From: Fastidiosipila sp963510375
GTDB lineage: Bacteria > Bacillota > Clostridia > Saccharofermentanales > Fastidiosipilaceae
Direction of reading: 5' to 3'
DNA: 22,993 nt
Assembly: GCA_963510375.1 (NCBI GenBank)
Contig: CAUPES010000019.1
Location: 1 to 22,993, forward strand
This document shows, piece by piece, positions 15,994 through 22,993 of the stretch (the first letter of the stretch is position 1; each line of letters opens with the position of its first letter). A model generated the notes under the pieces. The model was not told the origin of the DNA, made no database searches, and saw only the letters and a program-made list of their open reading frames with translations. The position numbers were made by a program, and so were the translations under genes.

Positions 15994-16143
15994 TTTGTTC
16001 TTTAACATTCTTTTCAGACCAAAAACTTTAAACTTTGTCTACTTTTCTATTGTAACTTTTGTGATAAATTATCTCAATTTTTCCCATTCTTCTGAAAATT
16101 CAACTTCTACAATGTATTTAAAACAAATAAAGGAGAGTTTTAT

Positions 16144-16404
16144 ATGAAAACTACAGAAAACAATAGTAACGATAAAGTTAGTTTCAACATTGTTGAATCA
16201 CTTGGTGTATTAAGTACCAGTACAAATGGTTGGACCAAGGAGGTAAATATCGTTTCTTGGAATGACAGACCTGCAAAATTGGATATCAGAGATTGGAATC
16301 CAGAACATAATAAGATGAGCCGAGGAATTGGTCTTAATGCGACTGAGACTGCTGGACTGTATGAACTTTTACAAAACACAGAGATTTCATCTCTAGGGAT
16401 CTAA
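16144..16404 (+). CDS. YdbC/PC4-type ssDNA-binding protein
   Basis: The 86-residue product matches the bacterial YdbC family, homologous to the eukaryotic transcription coactivator PC4 (p15). These are small dimers that bind single-stranded DNA. Hallmarks are Leu-Gly-Val-Leu-Ser-Thr followed by Gly-Trp-Thr-Lys-Glu, Val-Ser-Trp-Asn-x-Arg-Pro-Ala-Lys-x-Asp-Ile-Arg-Asp-Trp, and His-x-Lys-Met-x-x-Gly-Ile. The ATG has AAAGGAGAG 6 nt upstream, and the gene is followed by its own terminator. It is the only plus-strand gene between the left edge and the S9 peptidase, so it is monocistronic and divergent from the AraC-type gene. Its cellular role in bacteria is poorly known. An open frame on the opposite strand over the same bases is a shadow. 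Confidence 0.93.
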   Translation: MKTTENNSNDKVSFNIVESLGVLSTSTNGWTKEVNIVSWNDRPAKLDIRDWNPEHNKMSRGIGLNATETAGLYELLQNTEISSLGI

Positions 16405-16425
16405 GAATATTCTTCTAGATTATTA

Positions 16426-16453
16426 ATGCACCTATTTTACTAGGTGCATTTTT
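16426..16453 (+). terminator. Terminator of the ydbC-like gene
   Basis: ATGCACCTA (16426-16434) and TAGGTGCAT (16441-16449) form a perfect 9-bp stem with a 6-nt loop, followed on the plus strand by TTTTT. It lies 21 nt after the stop. The opposite strand lacks a T run, so it does not look efficient for clpX. Confidence 0.88.
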
Positions 16454-16511
16454 ATTATCTATTAATATACTCAAAATATTATTAATGGTTTATATATTAA
16501 CAATAAATAAT

Positions 16512-17798
16512 CTAATTCTCTTCTGTTCTCTCTTTTTCTGGAATTATTTCACCATTTTTAAGTATTATTTCCGGATAAACTTTTTCTTCAATGACACCTT
16601 CTGAAATAATTACTTTTTCTACATCTTCCCTTGAAGGAATGTCGTACATCAAATCTAACATTGCTTCTTCAAGTACTGCTCTTAATCCCCTTGCGCCTGT
16701 CTTTCTTGCCAAAGCTTCTTTTGCGGTTCTTCTGACTGCTTCATCTGTAAACTCTATATCGATATCATCAAAGTCAAAAATCTTTATATATTGTTTGATA
16801 AGTGCATTTCTCGGTTCGGTCAAAATTCTAACCAAATCTTCTTCTTTTAGAGAATTCAAACTTACTATCATAGGAATACGTCCTATTAACTCAGGTATAA
16901 GCCCAAATTTATGTAAATCTTCTGGACCCACTTTGCTGATTATTTCATCATCTTGTGCATCCGAGTCATCAATTCTAGCACCAAATCCTATAGATTTAGC
17001 ATCGACTCTACTTTGAATTATTTTTTCCAAGCCATCGAAACTTCCACCAAAAATGAAAAGAATATTAGTAGTATCTACCTTAATATATTCTTGACCAGGG
17101 TGTTTTCGTCCGCCTTGAGGTGGAACATTTGCTACTGTACCTTCAACTATTTTCAACAAAGCTTGTTGAACACCCTCACCGGAAACATCTCTGGTAATAC
17201 TTGGGTTTTCAGATTTTCTGGTAATTTTATCTATTTCATCGACATAGATAATACCTTTCTCAGCTGCAGCTATATCATAATCTGCATTCTGAACCAGTTT
17301 CAAAACTATATTCTCAACATCCTCACCAACATAACCAGCTTCTGTAAGAACAGTAGCATCTGCAACAGCAAAAGGTACATCCAAAATTCTTGCCATAGTT
17401 TGAGCTAAGAGTGTCTTACCTGAACCTGTAGGTCCTATCAGCATAATATTACTTTTCGATAACTCAACATCTTCATCATTTCTAGCATCATAACCACCAA
17501 AAACCCTCTTATAGTGGTTATATACAGCAACAGCCAGAGCCTTTTTTGCCCTATCTTGTCCGATTACATACTCATCTAATTGTTTTTTTAATTTAGCAGG
17601 AGTACCTAATCTATTCTTCTCAAACTCATTGGTAGCTCTATCTATGTATTCTTTTTCTTTGAAAGAATCATTAACAACTTGGTAGCATAACTCTATGCAA
17701 TCAGTACAAATATAAGTGTCATCTAGTCCAACTATCATTTGTTGAACTTCATCATTACCTCTTCCACAAAAAGAGCATCTTGCCATATTTTCACTCAT
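16512..17798 (-). CDS. clpX: ATP-dependent Clp protease ATP-binding subunit ClpX
   Basis: ClpX is the AAA+ unfoldase that recognises tagged proteins and feeds them to ClpP. The 428-residue protein has the N-terminal zinc-binding domain (Cys8, Cys11, Cys31, Cys34), Walker A Gly-Pro-Thr-Gly-Ser-Gly-Lys-Thr at 121-128, the pore loop Gly-Tyr-Val-Gly-Glu-Asp at 154-159, and Walker B at 182-189. It also has the Arg-Lys-His loop at 230-232, the ClpP-docking Ile-Gly-Phe loop at 269-271, and a sensor-2 region Gly-Ala-Arg-Gly-Leu-Arg. AAAGGA lies just before the ATG at 17798. A terminator-like hairpin lies between clpP and clpX, so clpX may be partly uncoupled from clpP. No clear promoter of its own is seen. 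Confidence 0.98.
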   Translation of the reverse strand: MSENMARCSFCGRGNDEVQQMIVGLDDTYICTDCIELCYQVVNDSFKEKEYIDRATNEFEKNRLGTPAKLKKQLDEYVIGQDRAKKALAVAVYNHYKRVFGGYDARNDEDVELSKSNIMLIGPTGSGKTLLAQTMARILDVPFAVADATVLTEAGYVGEDVENIVLKLVQNADYDIAAAEKGIIYVDEIDKITRKSENPSITRDVSGEGVQQALLKIVEGTVANVPPQGGRKHPGQEYIKVDTTNILFIFGGSFDGLEKIIQSRVDAKSIGFGARIDDSDAQDDEIISKVGPEDLHKFGLIPELIGRIPMIVSLNSLKEEDLVRILTEPRNALIKQYIKIFDFDDIDIEFTDEAVRRTAKEALARKTGARGLRAVLEEAMLDLMYDIPSREDVEKVIISEGVIEEKVYPEIILKNGEIIPEKERTEEN

Positions 17799-17836
17799 AG
17801 ACTTTCCTTTATTTCAAATTAAAGCTTTAGTAAAGA

Positions 17837-17867
17837 AAAAGGCCAGAATAGTTTTTACTAGCCTTTT
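17837..17867 (-). terminator. Terminator-like hairpin between clpP and clpX
   Basis: Arms AAAAGGC (17837-17843) and GCCTTTT (17861-17867), with an inner TAGT/ACTA pairing beside a short bulge, form a stem followed on the minus strand by TTTTTCTTT. It lies about 46 nt after the clpP stop and would reduce clpX transcription relative to clpP. Confidence 0.65.
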
Positions 17868-17913
17868 CCCTCTTTGTTTCTATTGTTTTTCTAACTTTAT
17901 TATTCTACAAAAA

Positions 17914-18525
17914 TTATTCTCTTGTGGTCATTATCTCATCAATAATTCCATATTCTTTAGCTTCTTCTGCTGTTAGCCAAAAGTCACGTTCCATATCTAA
18001 AGCAACTTTTTCATATTCTTGGCCAGTACTTTTTACTACAATATTATTTAATTTTTCTCTAGTTAATTCAATATGTTTTGCAGAAATTAAAATATCACTT
18101 GCCATACCTTCTGCACCACCAGATGGTTGGTGAAGCATAACTTCAGCATTTGGCAAAGCAAATCTCTTACCTTTTGTACCACCCATTAAAAGTATAGATC
18201 CCATACTTGCTGCCATACCCATTGCAATAGTTTGAACGTCAGGTTTAATATATTGCATTGTATCGTAAATCATTAATCCGCTTGAAACTTCTCCACCTGG
18301 GCTATTGATATATAATTGAATATCTTTCTCTGGATCTTCTGCCTCTAGAAATAGCAATTGAGCGGTTACGACGCTAGCAGTAGATGAGTCTACTTGATCA
18401 CTCAAAATTATGATTCTTTCTTTCAACAATCTTGAGAAAATATCAAAAGATCTTTCTCCTCTATTAGTTTGTTCAATAACTGTTGGTACAAGGACATTTA
18501 ATAAATCTTGTTTGTTCTTATCCAT
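17914..18525 (-). CDS. clpP: ATP-dependent Clp protease proteolytic subunit ClpP
   Basis: ClpP forms the double-heptamer serine protease chamber used by ClpX and other Clp ATPases. A GTG at 18528 also opens the frame, but the ATG at 18525 is preferred because AAGGAG lies 6 nt before it (203 residues). The triad is complete: Ser107 in Ala-Ala-Ser-Met-Gly, His132 in His-Gln-Pro, and Asp181 in Met-Glu-Arg-Asp. The spacings of 25 and 49 are identical to E. coli Ser97/His122/Asp171. The gene lies between tig and clpX, the classical order, and has its own promoter overlapped downstream by a CtsR-type operator, so heat or stress induction is expected. Confidence 0.98.
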   Translation of the reverse strand: MDKNKQDLLNVLVPTVIEQTNRGERSFDIFSRLLKERIIILSDQVDSSTASVVTAQLLFLEAEDPEKDIQLYINSPGGEVSSGLMIYDTMQYIKPDVQTIAMGMAASMGSILLMGGTKGKRFALPNAEVMLHQPSGGAEGMASDILISAKHIELTREKLNNIVVKSTGQEYEKVALDMERDFWLTAEEAKEYGIIDEIMTTRE

Positions 18526-18562
18526 CACATTCTCCTTTTTTATTAAAGTATATTTAATCGTA

Positions 18563-18579
18563 TGTCAAATAAAGTCAAA
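18563..18579. promoter_or_regulatory. CtsR-type operator before clpP
   Basis: The plus strand carries TGTCAAA-TAA-AGTCAAA. The CtsR consensus is a tandem (A/G)GTCAAA heptad with a three-base NAN spacer. Every specified position matches except the first base. The site begins 4 bp downstream of the clpP -10, covering the expected transcription start, a good position for repression. CtsR itself is not in the window. Confidence 0.8.
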
Positions 18580-18583
18580 ATAT

Positions 18584-18611
18584 ATTATATATGCTTTTCT
18601 GAGACATTCAA
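18584..18611 (-). promoter_or_regulatory. Promoter of clpP
   Basis: On the minus strand TTGAAT (18606-18611) and a perfect TATAAT (18584-18589) are 16 bp apart. The predicted start falls in the CtsR-type operator, leaving a leader of about 55 nt before the clpP ATG. It lets clpP be transcribed apart from tig. Confidence 0.7.
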
Positions 18612-18642
18612 GTGTTTAAGTTATTTATTCATAGAATATTAA

Positions 18643-18676
18643 TGAAGGTATCTTGAACCATATCAAAATACCTTCA
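18643..18676 (-). other. Stem-loop between tig and clpP without T tract
   Basis: In minus-strand RNA a 14-bp stem can form: arms 18643-18656 and 18663-18676, one wobble pair, 6-nt loop. It begins about 75 nt after the tig stop and lacks a following U run, so it is not a standard terminator. It could be a processing or stability element, or a weak terminator ahead of the clpP promoter. Confidence 0.5.
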
Positions 18677-18750
18677 TCTAAAATCCATTTCAATCAGACT
18701 ATAAATTTTTAACTAAACCTATTTTTAAGAGTTCAATTAATAACATTCAA

Positions 18751-20115
18751 TTATTCAGCGTCTTCTGCCTTTTCTGCGTCTGCATCAATTTTAACATCTA
18801 AAAGTTCTTCTGCTTCTTCTGGGCTAATTGCTTCTGCATTGTCTACTAAGAATTTAATAGCCTTATGTGTTAATGCATCTCTTTCAAAAGCTTTTTGTGT
18901 ACTTGGATTCATATCAATACGTTCTTTAACTTGTTCAACAGTTAATTTTGTACTTTCAGCTAATGATTCTAACTCAGCTTCCAAGTCAGCATCTTCAACT
19001 TCTAGATTTTCTGCTTTAATCACTGCTTTCAATGCCAAACGAGTCTTAATTTGATCTTCAGCTACTGGAACAATACTCTTCTTAAAGTCTTCCATATCTT
19101 GACCCATAAATTGTAAGTAAAGTTCTAGAGAAATACCTTGTTGTTGTAGTTGTCTTTCTTGATATTCTAGTATGTGATTAACTTCATGATCAATCATTGA
19201 TTGAGGTATTTCTACTTCAATATTATCTGCAACTTTCTTAAGAACATTATTTTCGAATTCTTTATCAGAATATTCTTTAACTTGTTCTGTTAATTCTTTG
19301 CTTACTGAGTCTTTGTATTCAGCAAAAGTATCATATTCACTGATATCCATTGCAAAATCATCATCTAATTCAGGTAACTCTTTACGTTTAATACTGTTAA
19401 CTTTAACTTCAAATACAGCATCTGCGCCAGCTAGATTCTCAGCATGGTATTCTTCTGGGAATGTAACGTTTACTTTTACTTCATCTCCTGCCTTTGTACC
19501 CACCAATTGATCTTCAAATCCTGGGATAAAGCTATTTGAACCTAATTCTAGATCGTGACCTTCGCCTTTACCACCATCAAATGCTTCGCCATCTTTGAAG
19601 CCTTCAAAATCGATATTTACTGTATCGCCTTCAACTGCAGTCTCATCTTCAACAGGTACTAGACGAGCATTTCTTTCTTGAACTCTTTTGATTTCTTTTT
19701 CTACATCTTCTTCATCAACAGTATCTTTTGGTCTTACAGCTTTTACACCTTTGTACTCGCCCAAAATTGCTTCTGGCTCTGTATCAAAGCTTAAAACTAC
19801 ATCTAATCCTTCTTTTGAACCAATTTTTTCAATATTTAATTCTGGTTGTGAAACTGGATTAATATCTAGTTCTTCAATTGCCTCAATATATGCTGGGTTT
19901 ACTAAATAACTAATAGCATCGTCGTACAAGACACCTTCACCATAATGAGCTAAAACAATTTGTTTAGGTGCTTTACCTTTTCTGAAGCCTTGTATTTCGA
20001 AGTTAGCAGCATTATGTTTAAAAGCTTCATCCATTGCTTTAGAAAATTCTTCTGCTGTAAAGCTTAGACGCAATACGCCATTATTCTTCTCTTCTTGTTT
20101 AAAATCTCTTTCCAT
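18751..20115 (-). CDS. tig: Trigger factor (ribosome-associated chaperone)
   Basis: Trigger factor binds the ribosome exit site, shelters new chains and has peptidyl-prolyl isomerase activity. The 454-residue protein shows the ribosome-docking signature Gly-Phe-Arg-Lys-Gly-Lys-Ala-Pro at 43-50. An FKBP-like domain lies around 155-245 (Gly-Asp-Thr-Val-Asn-Ile-Asp-Phe-Glu-Gly, then Phe-Ile-Pro-Gly-Phe-Glu). The helical C-terminal chaperone domain continues to about 430. The end is acidic (Asp/Glu/Ala-rich). GGAGG lies 5 nt before the ATG. It heads the tig-clpP-clpX cluster, linking folding and turnover of new proteins. An inverted repeat sits in its leader. Confidence 0.98.
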   Translation of the reverse strand: MERDFKQEEKNNGVLRLSFTAEEFSKAMDEAFKHNAANFEIQGFRKGKAPKQIVLAHYGEGVLYDDAISYLVNPAYIEAIEELDINPVSQPELNIEKIGSKEGLDVVLSFDTEPEAILGEYKGVKAVRPKDTVDEEDVEKEIKRVQERNARLVPVEDETAVEGDTVNIDFEGFKDGEAFDGGKGEGHDLELGSNSFIPGFEDQLVGTKAGDEVKVNVTFPEEYHAENLAGADAVFEVKVNSIKRKELPELDDDFAMDISEYDTFAEYKDSVSKELTEQVKEYSDKEFENNVLKKVADNIEVEIPQSMIDHEVNHILEYQERQLQQQGISLELYLQFMGQDMEDFKKSIVPVAEDQIKTRLALKAVIKAENLEVEDADLEAELESLAESTKLTVEQVKERIDMNPSTQKAFERDALTHKAIKFLVDNAEAISPEEAEELLDVKIDADAEKAEDAE

Positions 20116-20182
20116 TATTTCCTCCTAAACTTACTTCAATAACTATCTTTCCATAACTATTTTAATGGTTATCATGGTTCTC

Positions 20183-20220
20183 TTAATTAAGAAGCAAGTA
20201 ATTTAATAATTCTTAATTAA
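20183..20220 (-). repeat. Inverted repeat in the tig leader
   Basis: TTAATTAAGAA (20183-20193) and TTCTTAATTAA (20210-20220) are perfect 11-bp inverted arms 16 bp apart. They lie between the predicted tig promoter and its start codon, so they could fold in the mRNA leader or serve as a protein-binding palindrome. Each arm contains the self-complementary TTAATTAA. Confidence 0.55.
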
Positions 20221-20238
20221 ATGATGTATTGCCAGTTT

Positions 20239-20267
20239 AACATACCTAGCTAAGGTGCATGACACAA
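20239..20267 (-). promoter_or_regulatory. Predicted promoter of tig
   Basis: On the minus strand TTGTGT (20262-20267) and TATGTT (20239-20244) have a 17-bp spacer. Both are moderate matches to the sigma-A consensus. The resulting leader would be about 115 nt and would contain the inverted repeat. Confidence 0.45.
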
Positions 20268-20295
20268 TTTGCGCTTAATTCATATTAGTTTGCGC
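20268..20295. repeat. TTTGCGC direct repeat pair
   Basis: TTTGCGC occurs at 20268-20274 and 20289-20295, a 21-bp period (two helical turns), directly upstream of the tig -35. These are the most GC-rich words in an otherwise AT-rich gap. They may be a regulator site for tig; no family is recognised. Confidence 0.35.
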
Positions 20296-20541
20296 AGTTT
20301 TCAGCTAATAATTCACTCACCTTTTTATCGTCAAAATTCTAGCACAGACCATTGTTATTGTAAAGCTAATCGACTGTCAAGCTTGAGTAAATACGCCATT
20401 ATATCATTAATAATTCATCAGATTTTATTGCTTATGAAAAGCAAATAGTTAATTGTGATTTTTTGGTAATAAATGTCTTAATTTGTATTAATAAGCAGTG
20501 TAGAATATTCTTATAATTTAAAATACGAGGTTGAAACTATT

Positions 20542-22611
20542 ATGAATAATAAATCTAAAAGTAATAAAAATTGGTTAGAGCATATGCACTCATATAAGTA
20601 TGTAAGTGGATTAAGCGAGAGTCCAAATCAAAAGCGTGCAAGTTTTGTCGTTAGCCAAGTTAATTATGAAGCAAACTCTTATGAGCAAAGTCTTTGGGAG
20701 CTAAGTAGCAATGGTATTAAACAACTAACGGATTACGGTCAGCCTAAAACATATGTATGGGAAGATGATAATAATATAATTTTTGCAGATAATTCTTCTA
20801 ATAAAAAGCACAAAGAAAATATTCTTCCTGAAACAATTTATAAACGTTTAAATCTTGATGGTGGTGAAGCTTTACCTGCTTTTACAATACCACTTAACGT
20901 TTCTACGATTTACCCAATAGCCAAAGATGAATATTTGTTTTTAAGCGAAGTTAATCAGGAGGAAATTGATCTACTATCTGAAGATGAAAAAGAACGTGAA
21001 AACTATTATAAATCCATTTCAGAAAAATCTTGGAGAAGAGTATATGAGCGAATTCCATTCTATCTTAATGGAAATGGTTTTTTTGAAGAAAAGAGCAATC
21101 GCTTAGTGTATTTCAACTCTAAAACTTCTGAAGTTAAAGCTTTGAGCCCTAAATCTCACAATATTAATGCCATTTACTTTAACAAAGACAAAAGCAAGGC
21201 GTATTTTACAGGAAGTAAAGCATCAAGAAAACTTCATTTTACAGACGGTCTATGGGAATTAGACTTATCCACACTCAGAATAAAGCTACTAACATTAGAC
21301 AGCAAATTAGGCATTTCCCATATTTATCCAATAGATGAAAAATTAATATTAATAGCTTCTGACATGAATAAAATCGGAATTAATCAAAATAGTAATTTCT
21401 GGGAGTGGAACTTTGAAGAAAGAAAAGCTACCAAATTAGATGGTACTGAACTTGATTTAGGCAACTCCGTTGGTAATGATACGAACTACGGTCCACAAAG
21501 ATATGTAGCTAATCACGCAGACCACATGCAACTTGTTAGAACTGTTGGAACAAATTCAATCCTCGACGAGTTTGATTTCAAATTAAATAAAGTTGAAATC
21601 GTTAACAAAGAAGGCTCCGTATGTTCTTTTGCTAAGCTTAACGGAACAAATTACATAATTGGATTTTACGATATGAAATTAGCTGAAATTTACAAAGTGA
21701 ATTCGAATTCAGAGCTTGAGCAAATCACTTTCTTTAATGATGAACTTTATAATGGTTATCCTGTACAATTTTCAGAACCATTAGAATTTAAATCAAGCTC
21801 AGATGATACTATACTAGACGGCTTTGTTATTACGCCTCCAGAATTTGATTCTACAAGTCAAGACTCATATCCGGCAATATTAGCAATTCACGGTGGACCA
21901 AAAACAGCCTACGGTGCAATTTATAATCACGAAATGCAGACCTGGGCTAATGCAGGTTACGTAGTATTTTATTGCAACCCTCATGGTTCATCTGGTAAAG
22001 GTGATGCCTTCTCAGATATAAGAGGCAAATATGGTGAAATAGATTATCAAGATATCCTTGATTTTACAGAAGCCGTATTAGAAAAATATCCAGCTATAGA
22101 CAAAAATAGATTAGGAGTAACTGGAGGAAGCTATGGTGGCTTTATGACGAACTGGATTATCACTCATACAGACATTTTCAAAGCTGCAGCTACTCAACGC
22201 TCTATCTACAATTGGCTAAGTTTTTATGGAACTTCAGATATTGGTTACTACTTCGCAACTGACCAAAATAAAACAACATTAGAAGATCCTGAATTTATTG
22301 AAACTTTATGGAAACATTCTCCTATGAAGTATATAGACGACGCCAAAACTCCAACTCTTATAATCCATTCTGATGAAGATTATCGTTGTCCCGTTGAACA
22401 GGCTTATCAACTTCACGTTGCACTAGTTGATCGTAATATTGATTCTAAGTTAGTTTTATTCCATGGTGAAAACCATGAATTATCTCGAAGTGGTAAACCT
22501 CAAGCCCGAGAAGAGCGCTTAAAGCAAATCACTTCATGGATGGATAAATATCTTAAAAATCAGAATGATAACTCTGATGAAATGGATGCCTGTGCAATTG
22601 GTTTTTGCTAG
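20542..22611 (+). CDS. S9-family serine peptidase (acylaminoacyl-/dipeptidyl-peptidase type)
   Basis: The 689-residue protein has the two-part structure of prolyl-oligopeptidase-family enzymes. An N-terminal beta-propeller (about 1-410) limits access to small peptides, and a C-terminal alpha/beta hydrolase domain (about 415-675) does the cleavage. The catalytic residues are Ser530 in Gly-Gly-Ser-Tyr-Gly-Gly, Asp613 in His-Ser-Asp-Glu-Asp-Tyr-Arg-Cys-Pro, and His645 in Glu-Asn-His-Glu. The oxyanion region His-Gly-Gly-Pro is also present. The motif pattern favours the S9C acylaminoacyl-peptidase group, but the exact specificity (dipeptide or acylated peptide release) cannot be decided. There is no signal peptide, so it probably recycles peptides in the cytoplasm. 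GAGG lies about 12 nt before the ATG. It stands alone, divergent from tig and followed by a hairpin. Confidence 0.94.
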   Translation: MNNKSKSNKNWLEHMHSYKYVSGLSESPNQKRASFVVSQVNYEANSYEQSLWELSSNGIKQLTDYGQPKTYVWEDDNNIIFADNSSNKKHKENILPETIYKRLNLDGGEALPAFTIPLNVSTIYPIAKDEYLFLSEVNQEEIDLLSEDEKERENYYKSISEKSWRRVYERIPFYLNGNGFFEEKSNRLVYFNSKTSEVKALSPKSHNINAIYFNKDKSKAYFTGSKASRKLHFTDGLWELDLSTLRIKLLTLDSKLGISHIYPIDEKLILIASDMNKIGINQNSNFWEWNFEERKATKLDGTELDLGNSVGNDTNYGPQRYVANHADHMQLVRTVGTNSILDEFDFKLNKVEIVNKEGSVCSFAKLNGTNYIIGFYDMKLAEIYKVNSNSELEQITFFNDELYNGYPVQFSEPLEFKSSSDDTILDGFVITPPEFDSTSQDSYPAILAIHGGPKTAYGAIYNHEMQTWANAGYVVFYCNPHGSSGKGDAFSDIRGKYGEIDYQDILDFTEAVLEKYPAIDKNRLGVTGGSYGGFMTNWIITHTDIFKAAATQRSIYNWLSFYGTSDIGYYFATDQNKTTLEDPEFIETLWKHSPMKYIDDAKTPTLIIHSDEDYRCPVEQAYQLHVALVDRNIDSKLVLFHGENHELSRSGKPQAREERLKQITSWMDKYLKNQNDNSDEMDACAIGFC

Positions 22612-22634
22612 AAGAACCATCCTATTGATACTTA

Positions 22635-22695
22635 AAATATTAACGCCAGTTTTCAAATGAACTTTTGATTTGAAAGCTGGCTAATTTAATATTTT
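22635..22695 (+). terminator. Hairpin after the S9 peptidase gene
   Basis: GCCAGTTTTCAAAT (22645-22658) pairs with ATTTGAAAGCTGGC (22668-22681) with one wobble pair. Outer AAAATATTA (22635-22643) can pair with TAATATTTT (22687-22695) across an internal loop. The T tract is poor, but the stem is long and well placed 33 nt after the stop. Confidence 0.65.
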
Positions 22696-22771
22696 CAAAT
22701 ATTAATAGATTACAAGAAATTGCCTGTACTAAAAGATTATCTAAAATAATGCTATTTTTCGGCAAATCAGC

Positions 22772-22800
22772 TTGACAAGCAATTTCACTACACGTATAAT
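22772..22800 (+). promoter_or_regulatory. Consensus promoter of the tRNA-Arg gene
   Basis: TTGACA (22772-22777) and TATAAT (22795-22800) are both perfect with a 17-bp spacer, the ideal sigma-A promoter. The start would be near 22807, about 17 nt before the mature tRNA end, as expected for a strongly expressed stable RNA. Confidence 0.92.
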
Positions 22801-22823
22801 GCCTCATGCTAATTAAATTTTAT

Positions 22824-22900
<77 letters not shown>

Positions 22901-22904
22901 ATAT

Positions 22905-22940
22905 AGCCTGTAACCTCGATGGTTGCAGGCTTTTTATTTT
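22905..22940 (+). terminator. Terminator of the tRNA-Arg gene
   Basis: AGCCTGTAACC (22905-22915) pairs with GGTTGCAGGCT (22921-22931) with one wobble pair and a 5-nt loop, followed by TTTTTATTTT. It begins 5 nt after the CCA end, so the tRNA is a single-gene transcript. The remaining 53 nt to the right edge show nothing I can name. Confidence 0.92.
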
Positions 22941-22993
22941 GGTTCTTGCACAAATAGTGTTGGTACCCTAAGTTCTAATTAAATCATAGCCGT

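Larger units (their letters stand above)
20116..20541. other. Divergent control region between tig and the S9 peptidase
   Basis: This 426-bp AT-rich gap has no convincing gene. It holds the predicted tig promoter, an inverted repeat in the tig leader, a pair of TTTGCGC direct repeats upstream of the tig -35, and near its right end weak plus-strand -10 candidates (TAGAAT or TATAAT at about 20500-20520) with GAGG before the peptidase ATG. The stretch from about 20300 to 20480 shows nothing I can name. Confidence 0.6.

Noticed and set aside
16140..16379. Open frame on the minus strand opposite the PC4-like gene
   Set aside because: It lies entirely antisense to a well-conserved family member with a strong ribosome binding site, has no RBS of its own and a Leu/Ser-rich composition typical of a shadow frame.
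16591..17408. Two plus-strand open frames inside clpX
   Set aside because: They are antisense to clear ClpX coding sequence, start without ribosome binding sites and resemble no protein family.
18541..18580. TTGACT or TTGACA as the -35 of clpP
   Set aside because: These words belong to the CtsR-type heptads. The -10 that would follow is poor or too close to the ribosome binding site, whereas the upstream TTGAAT-16-TATAAT is a better promoter.

Overview
The window is a low-GC stretch of bacterial chromosome, almost certainly from an anaerobic Bacillota of the Clostridia type. Evidence for this is the AT-rich sequence with strong AGGAGG-type ribosome binding sites, TTGACA/TATAAT promoters, a Veg protein, a YdbC/PC4 protein, a good CtsR-type operator before clpP, and the rpmH-rnpA-yidD-yidC-jag-mnmE-mnmG-rsmG block typical of the Bacillota origin region. 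I cannot name the genus. Nothing looks like phage, insertion sequence, CRISPR or a defence island; the content is mostly conserved housekeeping genes.

Layout, left to right. (1) 1-1548: a minus-strand promoter and RBS for a gene lying just off the left edge, then a minus-strand lipoprotein gene of unknown function with its own promoter and terminator. (2) 1549-7084: minus-strand gyrA, followed without a visible terminator by a GH125 alpha-mannosidase and a formylglycine-type sulfatase. Both enzymes lack signal peptides and probably process imported glycan fragments in the cytoplasm. (3) 7128-14405: the minus-strand ribosome/tRNA/membrane block, transcribed in the order rpmH, rnpA, yidD, yidC, jag, mnmE, mnmG, rsmG. 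rpmH has a consensus promoter and terminators separate jag from mnmE. (4) 14480-15934: veg and an AraC-type cupin regulator, both minus. dnaA is not in the place next to rpmH where it usually lies. (5) 16144-16404: plus-strand ydbC with a terminator. (6) 16512-20115: minus-strand tig-clpP-clpX; clpP has its own promoter with a CtsR-type operator just downstream of the -10. (7) 20542-22611: plus-strand S9 prolyl-oligopeptidase-family peptidase. (8) 22824-22900: tRNA-Arg(ACG) with a perfect consensus promoter and a terminator.

The genes fall into translation and tRNA modification (rpmH, rnpA, mnmE, mnmG, rsmG, tRNA-Arg), membrane protein insertion (yidC, yidD, jag), DNA topology (gyrA), protein folding and turnover (tig, clpP, clpX, S9 peptidase) and a small glycan-utilisation pair. 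I found no convincing new multi-gene system. The observations most worth following are the CtsR-type site at clpP, the natural Ala at the quinolone-contact position of GyrA, the glycan genes attached to gyrA, the absence of dnaA beside rpmH, and a 21-bp tandem repeat in the mnmG leader.
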